Shown one piece after another: positions 37,523 through 48,050 of a DNA stretch of 64,000 nucleotides. The notes under the pieces were generated by a model, which saw only the letters and a list, made by a program, of their open reading frames with translations, was not told where the DNA came from and did no database searches. Position numbers and translations under genes: made by a program. Source of the stretch: Phycomyces blakesleeanus NRRL 1555(-) (Eukaryota; Mucoromycota; Mucoromycetes; Mucorales; Phycomycetaceae); contig NW_017265156.1 of NCBI RefSeq assembly GCF_001638985.1, positions 248,001 through 312,000 on the forward strand, read 5' to 3'. Within the stretch, counting starts at the first letter, position 1. Each line of letters opens with the position of its first letter.

Positions 37523-39630
37523 TTAGTTACGGTGTCTTCTATAATACCACCATGCTATGCCCGCCACTGTCAATACAGAACTGAGGGCCAATACGATAGA
37601 CAAAACGTTGCTGTCGGTCTCGGTGTCTTTAGCTTTACGAACAGCTCTTCTCTTCTTACGGCGCGGCTTGCTATTGAGTTCCACAGGCTTGGTTTTGGTT
37701 GTTTCTGGAATAGCATCCCAATCCATCACTGGACTGACACCCTCAGGTACCACGAGCTTTCCAGTCGGATCCAGTTTACCTGCACGACCGAACCACTTGC
37801 CAGCTTCGAACAAATCCTGCTCGACACCCATACTATTGGCATACAGAATACCAAGGTTGTAACATGCCTGTGCGTGACCCAGTACACCAGCCTCTTGCCA
37901 GTATCGAATGGCCAGCTGAGGGTCTGATTCGACAGTAGTGACCGAATGCACTTGTTCACCAGCTGGTGAAGATCCATAAAGATACATAAGACCTGTCTGG
38001 AAAGCCGCACTGCAAAAGTATCTTTCGTCTCTGGTGTGTGGAGCATGGTTACGTAAAGCTGATTTGGGGATCTTTCCATCCAACACACCAAAATCAATAT
38101 CAATTTTAGGGGACGTAATGGCCATACAGCGGTTGAAGTATGCCAGTGCATCAACATAGCTCTTTTCTACACCGGCTTCTGTTGATCCAGATCCGTATGT
38201 ACTTCCGACAATATAACAGGCAAGGGGGTCAGGTCCACTGCTGCTGTTGGCACCGACAGCTTGCTCAGGCATATCGGCTGCTCTCTTGTACCACTCGAAT
38301 GCCTTGACCGGATCGCGAGGTACTGAGTGGGTTGTCTTACCACTACCAACTACCTCACTATCAGCCTGGAGATTACTGTTAATGAAACTGAACTGAATTT
38401 ATTTTTCATCAATGCACATGCATGCCAAGCGCAAAAAAATAATAATCAACCAAAATATATGTATATATGTATGTGTATATTATATATATATGTATATATA
38501 TAAATACATATATACATACATATATACATACGTACATACATATACATATATATATATATTATTCTTACCTCATAAAGAGCAGCCACCTTGATCATAGCAC
38601 GTGTGTAATTACGTTGGGCTGCACTAAGATAAAAGTCCAATGCTTTCTACTCAAAACGCATCAGCGGTGTCCGCACCCACTTCCTCGGAAGGGAAAGTTG
38701 AGACCGTCTATTACCTCCATGTGTCCCATACGTGCTTCCAACCACACGCCAAGATGGAAGGCACTTGTAGGATCTAACTCCATTGTGTTGGGCTCTAAGC
38801 TTCCAGAAATCGGCACTGCCCATGTCAAACCCTCTTCTTCCTTCTCGAGGTGAAGTGTGAGAATACGATATTTAGTTGTTGGCTGGCAATGTGACTGCCC
38901 TTGCAGGGGAGGTGTCTCAATGTGGGGTGGGGTAGCCATAATTGGCGACGATGGCTGGGACACATCGGGGGAAGGTGATGATGAGCCGAGCGCAGCTGTC
39001 TGTTGAAGTAATTCTGCAAGGTTAGCAGCAGAATGGTCAAGGGTGCTTGATTCAGCAAGCGCCGGCGCTGGCAAAATCATGGAAGAGTTGGGCGAGTGGT
39101 TTGGCGAGGACATGAAGGCATACGAAGATGCAATTGAAAGTGAAGGTGATGTTGTCATTGATGACACGGGTGACATTGAGTTCTTTTCAATTTGCCACAA
39201 TGAGGCAAAATGGTTTACGGGAGCAAACAGTTTTCCCTGAATACCATCGAAATAGACGGGTTAATATGATGTGCGATAATATTAATAGCTATAATACTAA
39301 TAAAAATGGTAATAGCAGCAGTAACAGCAGTAGCAGTAGTAACAGTAACAGTAGTAGTAATAGTAATAACAAAAGTATTTAAGAATAAGAATTGTAATAG
39401 CTGTAGTGATAATAATATAAAGTATAATATAATATAATATAGGCTGCAAAATTCACCTGTATGACGGGAGGTTGCCCTTTCAGACCGGCCTTGACATATT
39501 GAGCCTTGATGACGATATCAAAGTCCTTCGAGTGGCATGTTTCGGGAACAAGGAAAGACAAAGTAACTTGGTCATCACTTTGGCTCCAGATGTAGGTGTT
39601 TGCCTGGAGCTGGTCATCTAAATCGCCCAT
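37523..39630 (-). CDS. CS-domain, Sel1-repeat, tail-anchored protein (four exons, 547 aa)
   Basis: Exons 39630-39457, 39236-38715, 38646-38569 and 38392-37523. The first 75 or so residues form a CS (p23/NudC-like) domain: YIWSQSDDQVTLSFLVPE, then DFDIVIKAQYVKAGLKGQ. A Ser/Pro-rich linker follows, and then Sel1-like repeats (TSAFHLGVWLEARMGHMEKA joined to LDFYLSAAQRNYTRAMIKVA, AFEWYKRAAD, FQTGLMYLYGS, AIRYWQEAGVLGHAQACYNL, GILYANSMGVEQDLFEAGKW). A basic segment RKKRRAVRKAK precedes one C-terminal transmembrane helix (VLSIVLALSSVLTVAGIAWW) with a YYRRHRN tail, so it is probably tail-anchored with its bulk in the cytosol. CS domains are chaperone-related and Sel1 repeats are scaffolds. A chaperone or ERAD-like adaptor role is inference. 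The 68-bp intron between exons 2 and 3 is required to complete a Sel1 unit. Confidence 0.85.
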
Positions 39631-40131
39631 GTCAGTTCGTTTGTTGTTTGTAAAGACAAGGTCCTTGTCATCGAAACCCGGTGATTTTTTTTTAATAAAA
39701 CCTGGTACCCCCCAAACTTCAAAGTGGCTTGTACAAAGTTATTATATATGTATATATATATACATATGGACAGTCAAGCTGAGAGGGAAGGGGGAAGAGG
39801 GGAGATGATACCTTGATTTCATAAAATGATCAAAAGGATTATGTAATGATAAAGCAGCCTAGACAGTCAGTGATTAATAAGTAATACACCTTTTGTTTAT
39901 TTTATTTTATTTTATTTTATTTTATTTTATTTTGGTATTGCTAATATTACAAAAAGAACATTTGAAGCACTATAAACAAACGGTGGCATATATACATGTG
40001 TATAAAAATAGTGCTGCACAAATCCAGCGCTGATTAGTTATAACCAAACTGGCTTTGCAAAGATTGACTGTCCTCCATAATAATCACATAATTGAGCCGA
40101 GGGTTTAAATATATTCAAAAAGGATGAATTT

Positions 40132-40162
<31 letters not shown>

Positions 40163-40781
40163 ATTTATTAAGATATCTTTTAAGTGGTGGCTATTTTGAA
40201 GACAGTAAAAATACAAGGCGTTGATTCTGCGGTATCTATGGTATCTGCTTTGATCTTTATATATTAAAGTTTTTTATTTAAGAAATCTATTTGGTATATA
40301 TGCAGGGGTAGTGCTGGGGGGTAGAAGAGAAGAGGGAGAGTGGGGGTTTTTTGTGTACAGTTCTTGTAGGATTTCAACAACTGTTTGGAATGAATTTTGG
40401 CTTTGCTTCCCAGAAATAGGTTCTGTTTCATTCCGCTCAGGTAACACATGCATTGGCCCTCGTATGCACAGCTACTTATCATCCGTCAGACTTGAATTCC
40501 CGAACTCCAATTGTCTATGTAATTTTGTAATTCTGTTCTAATGCATTTTAACCTCATTGGCTATATCCTTATTTGATGGCCATCAGTAAGTTTACACTGA
40601 AATCGCGAGAGGTAAACCTATTAATTTGACTTGTGAAAAAGAAGTTTTTTTTCTCTCTATTTAAATACTGGGTTTCCTAGGATTCGGGTAGCTTGAACTC
40701 TCTTTAAATTTATATTTTTAAAGAAGAAAGCCTCCACTTTCTTTTCTTTTTACTTTTACTTTCACATACTTCTTTTGTTTT
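39631..40781. other. Divergent promoter region with (TTTTA)n
   Basis: Between the minus-strand CS/Sel1 gene and the plus-strand Zn2Cys6 gene. Holds (TTTTA)n at about 39897-39935 and a TA run at 40138-40160. No gene is seen. A pyrimidine-rich leader (TTTCTTTTTACTTTTACTTT) precedes the Zn2Cys6 ATG. Confidence 0.55.
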
Positions 40782-43342
40782 ATGGACCGTACTCGAGATA
40801 TGCCTCCTTGCGCCCGTCTTAAAGTTGGGCACGCTTGCTACACATGCAGAACCAAGAAGATCAAAGTAATGTATATCAAATCAAATCCTAAATAAAGTAA
40901 AGAAAACCCCACATCATTAACTAACTCAACTATAATGGTTATCTTAGTGCGATGGAATTAAGCCATGTATGCAGGTAACTGAAGCCAAAATACAAAAAAA
41001 AACTGAATTATTGCTGATCTGTTGCGCGAAATAAATATATTTATTTTATTTAATAACTCATTGTATACATTCTTATTTATCTATTGTTTTTATTAAAATT
41101 CATAATATTGCTATTTCATTTGGAATCTTGATTTGATTCGATTTAATTTAATTTAATTTCGCTCAGTGCAAAGGTAAATAATATTTTGTATAATTATTTC
41201 CTAAAGAAGAATATTTAAAGTGAACTTTATTTAATATTTTGACTTGTAAAAAAAAAAGACTATTTGTAACCATGTTTCTCTCTCTCTCTCTCTTTAGCGC
41301 GTGGGCGTATTTGCGTGTTCAGTAAGGACGGCGTAATCGACGCTGGGTGTGAGGAAAGCGAAGAAGACAAAGACCATGAAATGGAAAATGAGGATTCAGA
41401 TTCCTTTCTTTTTTCAACAACTATGTCCACTGAACAAGAGCAAAAACAACAAGCGACAAAAAATTGTGAAACTATTACTAGCCACGAGATGGCGTTACGT
41501 GCCAAAGTTCTTCAAACGAAAGATCCAAATCATCCAAACTACACGTGTTTTTCCTCCCAAAATGCATCTAAAAGCCAAAATTCCGGCCATTTATCTCACA
41601 TAGACCTCTTTGGAGATTTCATCAAGTGGTCCACCGAACCTCTCCCTCCTTCAAAATACTGTGGTTCAACTACTATGCCTCCGGTTGATATCCAATTACG
41701 TCTGTTAGAGATTTTTTTCGCCGAATGCTGTGAACTATTGCCAATACTCCCAAAACAGCATTTTTACCAACAACTGAACTCCAAGGGCCCATTAATCACA
41801 CCTTTTCTTCTCAACACCTTATACATGAGTAGCTGTAGATTCGCTAAATGTCTCGGCGAAGGTTACACCCCCGAGCTATTTTACAACAGAGCCAGGCGAC
41901 TCTTGGATGATTTTATGGACATTCCACGAGTCAGTACTGTCATAGGTCTTGTCTTACTTTCAATTTATGAACCCGAACCTTCCTCGAACCAAAGCGCCAC
42001 TAATCACTGCCGTGCTTGGATGTACAGTGGAATGGCTAATCGTATGTGTCTCGAGCTGGGACTCAATTCAGAGAAGAACGTCGATGCAGACCTACCAAGC
42101 CAAGAGCTCGAAATGAGACGACGTGTTTTTTGGGGGTGCTTCTGTCTAGACAAATATCAAAGTTCCGCATGGCAAAGACCTTGGATGATCTGTGACACAG
42201 TCGCACAGGTATCTATGCCAAGACGTCTGGATGAGGAAGATGAAGACACCGCCAAATTTATTCAAGGGCTTGGCGTGAAAATAGATCTTACTCGTTTATG
42301 CGAAGCCGGTATCAAACTCAGGGCATCCATTGGGTCAATGGCGGGCCAAATAAGTAGTTTATCTTCAATCGAATCTCGGTTAAGAGACCAACGCTCCAAA
42401 ATGACCAATTGGTTAGACACGCTACCTCGATCTATGAAATGGACGGTTCCGCTTATAGTAAACAATAGAATGGCAACAACAGAAGACATTGACCAACTCA
42501 ACTTCAAAGGTTCCATTGTATCGGATCTCCACCTAGTGTACAATATCAACTTGCTAGACTGTCTGCTTTCCATGAAAGAAGATACTTTCATCCGCTACCA
42601 TCGATTCATTACTGCAGCACATCTAACTCATCTTGCTCGTCAGCTCACTTCACATCCAGCAAAAGTGATGAAGTTTGAAATGGTGGGACATGCGGCAATC
42701 ATGGCTATCAAAGTGTACACTTGTTACCTCTACGATGTTACCGTTGACATATCTAGAAAGGCTTGGTTGATGTACGACCAGTGTATTGCTGTTCTTTTTG
42801 AACTACAAAAATATGTAACAATTCCCAAATGTACTCAAGTTCTTGAACATTTCTTGCATTTCAAGCCAGGATTTACCCAAGCTACTCAGAATATTGTACC
42901 CGACACACTTTTTCCTGATAATAATATTGTATGGAATATCTCTCAAGAAAATATTGCTGACTTCTCGCGAGAATCCCTTCGACAATCAAGCAGCTGTCAG
43001 ACGAATTCGGTTAGAACATCAGAGTCTAACAATGAAAACGTGAGACGACCAGTATCGGAGCCTTGGGGGATAACCAGTTCAAACGCCCTCCAGAATACAC
43101 CAATCGTTCTATCTCAACAAAGCTCCCAAGAACATATTCCTATTAATTCTATTGGAACGGAAGGGGAAACTCATGCACTGTTCACTACCAATGCAACAAC
43201 ACTCCGCACACCGATTTATGGGACCCATTCAGAAATGTTGAATAACCAGTTGCCAATCTCTGTTCCCAACCTTTCATCTCCGTATTCACTCACACAAGTG
43301 TTAGATCCTATAGGAAGTTATACAAATTATTCACCAGTTTAA
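40782..43342 (+). CDS. Zn2Cys6 fungal transcription factor (four exons, 720 aa)
   Basis: Exons 40782-40865, 40948-40974 (27 nt), 41167-41173 (7 nt) and 41298-43342. The joined N-terminus gives C-x2-C-x6-C-x5-C-x2-C-x6-C at residues 19-45 (CYTCRTKKIKCDGIKPC, then MQCKARGRIC), a canonical Zn2Cys6 binuclear cluster. A short acidic linker follows (EESEEDKDHEMENEDSD). The fungal-specific transcription factor middle homology region is at about residues 160-460, with MRRRVFWGCFCLDKYQSSAW as its hallmark. The C-terminus is Ser/Asn/Gln-rich. The DNA site and target genes cannot be read from sequence. No other splicing solution I found restores all six cysteines, which supports the microexons. A (TC)n polypyrimidine run fills the end of the third intron. 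Confidence 0.92.
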
Positions 43343-43823
43343 ATATTAAGCCCTTATTATGGACAGCCTCACCCTCCTTCCTTTCCTTCATAAGCACATT
43401 TACATATATACGCAAAAATAATAATAATTAAGCAATTAGGCAAATTACATATACATATACATATACATAAACATAAGCATAAATCTCTTATTCATTCAAG
43501 CTACAATAAACAGAAAATATATGTTATTATTATATAACGAGTAAAAGTTGTGGGACTCCAAATTAACTATGGGAATTCTACTGTTGATCTTTCCCAATTG
43601 CATATAATAAATGTGTGGATAAATTAGGTAGTTAAAGAATAATAATTATTAACCGTAGGATTATTAACGGTGGTCCATTCGATATCTACAAAAAAAAACA
43701 AAGAAAAAACATTTCTAGGATCAATTGTTCTTGGGTATAGCTAAAAATAAGAAACCATTCACACTCGCCTAGACACTGTAACTGCATTTGCTTGAACCAT
43801 TTGCTTATCTAATTCAATCCTTT
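43343..43823. other. Convergent 3' spacer
   Basis: AT-rich DNA between the Zn2Cys6 and bZIP genes, with CATATA units near 43447-43470. No gene is seen. Confidence 0.5.
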
Positions 43824-44297
43824 CTAGTCCGGGTGTTCTGTTAAAGAATCGACGATGAGAAAATCTGGGTTGTAATCAGGCACAGCGCAAGGTTGCTCTA
43901 GGCCTACTAATACAAAAATACATACAAATGTATATATAACAAAATTCCAAACAATTAAAATGAAAAGAAAATAACATGATAGATATATGTGCACAAAAAA
44001 AAATCGGGTAATCATACTTTGCTGCAGATCAGTTAAGCAGGATCTCCAGTATTCATTTTCAATCATTGACAATGAAAGTTGTTGTTGAACATTGTAAAGT
44101 TCATTTGCCAAGTTGATGTAATTTTGTTCAGCATGATGTGCACGATTGATAGCTTCCTGATGAGATTTTTCGAGACTACTAATCTTGGCCTCGAGTTTCA
44201 ATAAGGCATTATCTCGTTGCCGAGAATAGTTTGCTTGGCGTGCACGAAATGCTGCCTGTGCAAGTCTGTTTTTATCTTTACGTTCTGTTGATAGCAT
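43824..44297 (-). CDS. Small bZIP transcription factor, Yap/Pap1-like basic region (two exons, about 119 aa)
   Basis: Exons 44297-44018 and 43903-43824 (or from 43906). The basic region RKDKNRLAQAAFRARQ has the N-x2-A-Q-x2-F-R pattern of AP-1/Pap1-type fungal bZIPs, followed by a coiled coil (about residues 25-85, LLKLEAKISSLEKSHQEA and onwards). Members bind DNA as dimers in stress and detoxification responses. The C-terminal cysteine-rich redox domain of Yap1 is absent; only one Cys is in the short tail. The acceptor is a TAGTAG tandem, so two isoforms differing by one codon are possible. The N-terminus is uncertain: the coding frame stays open about 15 codons upstream, so an additional 5' exon may exist. 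Confidence 0.78.
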   Translation of the reverse strand: MLSTERKDKNRLAQAAFRARQANYSRQRDNALLKLEAKISSLEKSHQEAINRAHHAEQNYINLANELYNVQQQLSLSMIENEYWRSCLTDLQQSMITRFFFVHIYLSCYFLFILIVWNFVIYTFVCIFVLVGLEQPCAVPDYNPDFLIVDSLTEHPD

Positions 44298-44309
44298 TGG
44301 GAATGTCAC

Positions 44310-45713
44310 AAAGTTGTGTTCTGCCGAATTATCCCGGTAACCAATAACAAAGAAAATATTCGGAAAATAAATAATTTATTCTTAGGCTTGAGTTTGGGCT
44401 TGTGCTCGGGTTTGAATAATTGCCCATAAATTATATTAATCCCCGTATAATTTCTCAACCCATTCATTTTAGACATACGTTCATATATGTGTATATGTAT
44501 ATATGTATTGGTGTATGCATATTCCATTTGTAAGGCTTATCTGCTTGTGGAAAAAAAATACGATTTTTACAGCAAAGTTTGTCAAATACAATAATAGAAA
44601 AATAAGCTTGTTTAATAAATTTATTTTCTAGCCTTTTTTTAAAAAAAAATGTGATAAAATTATAACCGCCTTGGCCTTGCCAAGAGTTGAAAATTATGTT
44701 TTTTTCCTCTCCTTGATTATTGATATATTCTTAAATCAAAGTGTAAGGATAAATCAAATCGGAAAGCTGTCTTACAATGCCAAGCGTGCAAGAAATCCGA
44801 CAAGTGGGTAATAGTGGGTATAATACACCTTTTATGTAGTTTTTACAATAACAGATATTGTCATATCTATATGTAAAAAGTAAAGGAGAATATTAATTAT
44901 AATAATAGACGTATCTTGAATTGATGAGTGAGCTCAGCATCAATATATCGCAGTTTAATTAATTTATTGGTAGCAAAAGGAACTTCTTTATTTATACAAT
45001 TAAAAAATGTGGAGATTTGTGAACAAATACAAAAGTCTATTTTATCCAGAATAAACACGACTAATATTCAAAGAAGATCAGCCAAACAAGTACATACATA
45101 TATTGGCAATAAGTGTATTTATCCCAAGGTATATTTTACTTTGAGTACGGCGATTATGTATATTTATAGGGGTTTCTATATAGTTAGCAATACCAAGACA
45201 TGCAAGAGTAATTCAAAATTTAAATATAACTTCTCACCATATTATTTACAATATCAGCACCTAAATTCTTATAATGTACAATATTAAATATGATTGTGGC
45301 TGATGGCTTAATAGGTTTAGATTTATTCTTCATGAATTGCTGCTTGTGTTTAATTTTTGTCCGTATAAATCTGTTATAATAAATTAAATATGCTTCGCCT
45401 ACCTGTTTTTTTTTCCATGTGCCTAGAGAACTTATTTGAATAAAAAGCGTACAAAAATATTTATATATATATATATTTAGGTATTAAAATTAAACTTATT
45501 AGTATTATATTCTAGCAAAATAATCTCAACTTCAATGTCTTTTGTAAGCAATAAAATAGTAATCCAATGTTCAACCATTATTCTCAAGCACCAATCTGCA
45601 TCATCAACTATACTTTAAAACACCGCAACTCGATCTGCATGTGCTCTCTTTTACTACCCACGGATGACAAAGCTCACAACCCGGAAACTTGTCTTTACAG
45701 ACACTTGGTTACA
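44310..45713. other. Divergent spacer upstream of MOCS1
   Basis: AT-rich. A short plus-strand stretch around 44740-44815 reads KCKDKSNRKAVLQCQACKKS, with paired Cys-x2-Cys-like spacing, and ends at a possible donor. It is too short to assign and may be an exon remnant. Nothing else is supported. Confidence 0.4.
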
Positions 45714-47228
45714 ATGACCAATATTTTACGTTCTGGTATTCAAAAGTCTCCATGGAAATTTCTCGCAAGCTGTTCAAAGGTAAATGGTAACCCAATGAAT
45801 TATGTCCAAAACCTAATCTACATGCGTTTTATCCCAAGACCAATCGCAATCTCCATGGGCTCATTCAGGTAATCTTTACCCAGACTTTTATGGACAAAAC
45901 GTATATAGCTAAAATCAATATCTTAATCACAGAATGCTCAAGAATATTTAAAACCTATATCAAGCCCACTTGTTGATACCTTTAACCGCAAACATAATTA
46001 TCTTCGCATATCTCTGACAGAGAAATGCAATCTAAGATGTAGGCTGTCTTGCTGCTGAGCATAATTTAAAAATTTACACCCACTTTCTGCGTAGGCACGT
46101 ATTGTATGCCAGCTGAAGGAGTACCATTGACTCCTAAGGAAAACCTCTTGACAACAGACGAGATTCTCAAACTAGCACGCTTATTTGTTAGTCAGGGCAC
46201 AACAAAGATTCGCCTCACTGGGGGTGAACCTACCGTGAGACCGGATTTACTCGAGATCATCCAAGGCCTCGGAGAACTCAAAAGCCAGGGACTTGAAAGT
46301 ATCGGAATGACTTCCAATGGAATCGCTCTCAAACGCAAACTACCTGCTCTTAAAAAAGCTGGACTCGACACTCTCAATATCAGTCTTGACACTCTCGACC
46401 GAGATATGTTTGGGATCATGACCCGAAGACAAGGCAAGTAAATATCTAAAATTTCTTTATCCAATTTGTGACAAATAAATAATAATAATAAAAGTGGTTA
46501 ACCCCAATAATTTTTATCAGGCTTCGACAAGGTGTTGGGAGCTATCGATGAGGCAGTTCGGATCAATGTAGAGAGAGTGAAGATAAACTGTGTCGTTATA
46601 CGCGGGACAAACGATGATCAGGTTCTCCATTTTGCTGGCTACACGAAAGACCATCCTGTTAACGTAAGATTTATAGAGTACATGCCTTTTGATGGTAAGT
46701 GTTTTTCTTGTCCTTTCTTTTTTTTATTAGACTTTATTGGGTTATATTAATATTTTATAGGAAATCGGTGGAAGAGTGAAAAAATGGTTCCGTATCGGGA
46801 ACTATTAACAAGGATTGAGTCGATCTATGGCAAGCTCACCAAGCTCACGGATGACAAGAACGATACGACAAAGGTGAGAAACCAAGACGAGCAGATTTCG
46901 GATCATTTTAAATAGTATCCTAAAATAAGCTTGGTGTTAGGCATACCAAGTCCCAGGATACCAAGGCAAACTAGGTTTCATTAGTTCGATGACAGACCAC
47001 TTTTGCGACACTTGCAATAGACTTCGAATCACAGCAGACGGGTCCATCAAAGTGTGTCTATTTGGTAATAGTGAAGTGTCCCTACGAGACCTTTTACGTC
47101 AGGATCAATCTGACGAGAAAATCGTACAAGTAATCGGTAATGCTGTCAGGCGGAAAAAGAGAAAACATGCAGGTATGTTTGAGCTCGCTAAACAAAAGAA
47201 CAGGCCGATGATCTTGATCGGAGGCTGA
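45714..47228 (+). CDS. MOCS1: MOCS1A, radical SAM GTP 3',8-cyclase for molybdopterin (six exons, 361 aa)
   Basis: Exons 45714-45779, 45933-46038, 46095-46433, 46521-46694, 46761-46873 and 46941-47228. MoaA-type enzymes turn GTP into the cyclic precursor of cyclic pyranopterin monophosphate. The N-terminal 4Fe-4S/SAM motif is EKCNLRCTYCMP (C-x3-C-x2-C), the SAM GGEP motif is [12 protein letters not shown], and the C-terminal 4Fe-4S site is [19 protein letters not shown] (C-x2-C-x13-C). The last exon ends [10 protein letters not shown], with the double glycine that is essential in MoaA/MOCS1A. The first exon is basic and Ser-rich, a possible mitochondrial presequence; its start is uncertain because other ATGs lie upstream in frame. 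Intron 3 has a GC donor (GGCAAGT), required by the MTRRQGFDKV reading. A retained or spliced intron links it to the next reading frame. Confidence 0.92.
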
Positions 47229-47412
47229 GAAAAGCCGTGTGGGCTTACTTTATATCCCTCTTTCGATTTCTTCGATTTTTATACACACCCACATGTATAT
47301 GTATATGTAAAGTATATACATATAAGTCACTATACTATTCATTTATATCTCGTTTTTTGTTTTGTTTTCATTATGTATTCTATCCCACCAAATATATATA
47401 CTTTTTTCTTAG
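47173..47412 (+). promoter_or_regulatory. Candidate alternative intron between MOCS1A and MOCS1B
   Basis: Donor GTATGT interrupts the codon after His-Ala (phase 1), and the acceptor TTCTTAG restores frame with the MoaC part. If the intron is retained, translation runs on through [17 protein letters not shown] and stops at 47226-47228, giving complete MOCS1A. If it is spliced, the GG tail is removed and a MOCS1A-MOCS1B fusion is made. Human MOCS1 uses exactly this type of choice. Transcript data are needed. Confidence 0.7.
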
Positions 47413-47969
47413 CAATCGCTTTATCTGTGGTGCCGTCCTTTCTTTTATCACCACTCCAAAGGCGTCATTATAGTTCTCAGAACCGCCTTACTCACACAGA
47501 CCCTAAAACAGGCGAAGCTCGTATGGTTGCTGTAGAAGGGAAGAAAGACAGTCAGAGAGAAGCAAGGGCAGTGGGAAGGATTGTGCTACCATCAGAAGCC
47601 TTTAAGCTACTCAAGAAGAATGAAATTCATACTCTTAAAGGAAATGTTCTTGTTGTTGCTCAGATTGCAGGCATTCAAGCTTCTAAGCAAACAAGTCAAC
47701 TCATCCCACTTTGCCATCCGCTTGCTCTAACATTCATCAATGTCAACCTTTGGCTCGATGATGAAAAGAGCAGCGTCGAATGTGAATCGACTGTTAGGAC
47801 AGTTGGAAAGACAGGTGTCGAAATGGAGGCTTTAATGGCAACAAGCACGGCCTTACTCACAGTCTATGATATGTGCAAGGCAGCATCAAAATATATGGTC
47901 ATTCAGGACATTCACGTCGTTTCGAAAGAAGGGGGCAAAAGTGGGTCATGGCAATGGGAAAATAAATGA
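47413..47969 (+). CDS. MOCS1: MOCS1B/MoaC domain, cyclic pyranopterin monophosphate synthase
   Basis: MoaC converts the MoaA product to cyclic pyranopterin monophosphate. The frame reads RLTHTDPKTGEARMVAVEG, then RIVLPSEAFKLLKKNEIHTL, KGNVLVVAQIAGIQASKQTS, LIPLCHPLALTFINVNLWLD and VGKTGVEMEALMATSTALLT, ending YDMCKAASKYMVIQDIHV. All are MoaC signatures, including the LCHPL and KTGVEMEAL motifs. It follows MOCS1A by 184 bp on the same strand. A GTATGT donor at 47173, just before the MOCS1A tail, and a TTAG acceptor at 47412 define a 240-bp intron that joins the two in phase, giving a 528-aa fusion without the terminal GG. Otherwise a start such as the in-frame ATG at 47373 would be needed on a bicistronic message. 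The 24 residues after the junction (AIALSVVPSFLL, then a RRHYSS stretch) form the linker. Confidence 0.9.
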
Positions 47970-48050
47970 TCAATCAAAAGCAGACATCATGACATAAATT
48001 TTATTGTCAATGAGAAAGAAAAATGCATATTTTTTTGATTTGTTTTTTGT

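Noticed and set aside
38646..38714. In-frame TAG between Sel1 segments, considered as a broken gene
   Set aside because: A 68-bp GTAATA...GTAG intron removes it and joins two halves of a Sel1 unit in phase.
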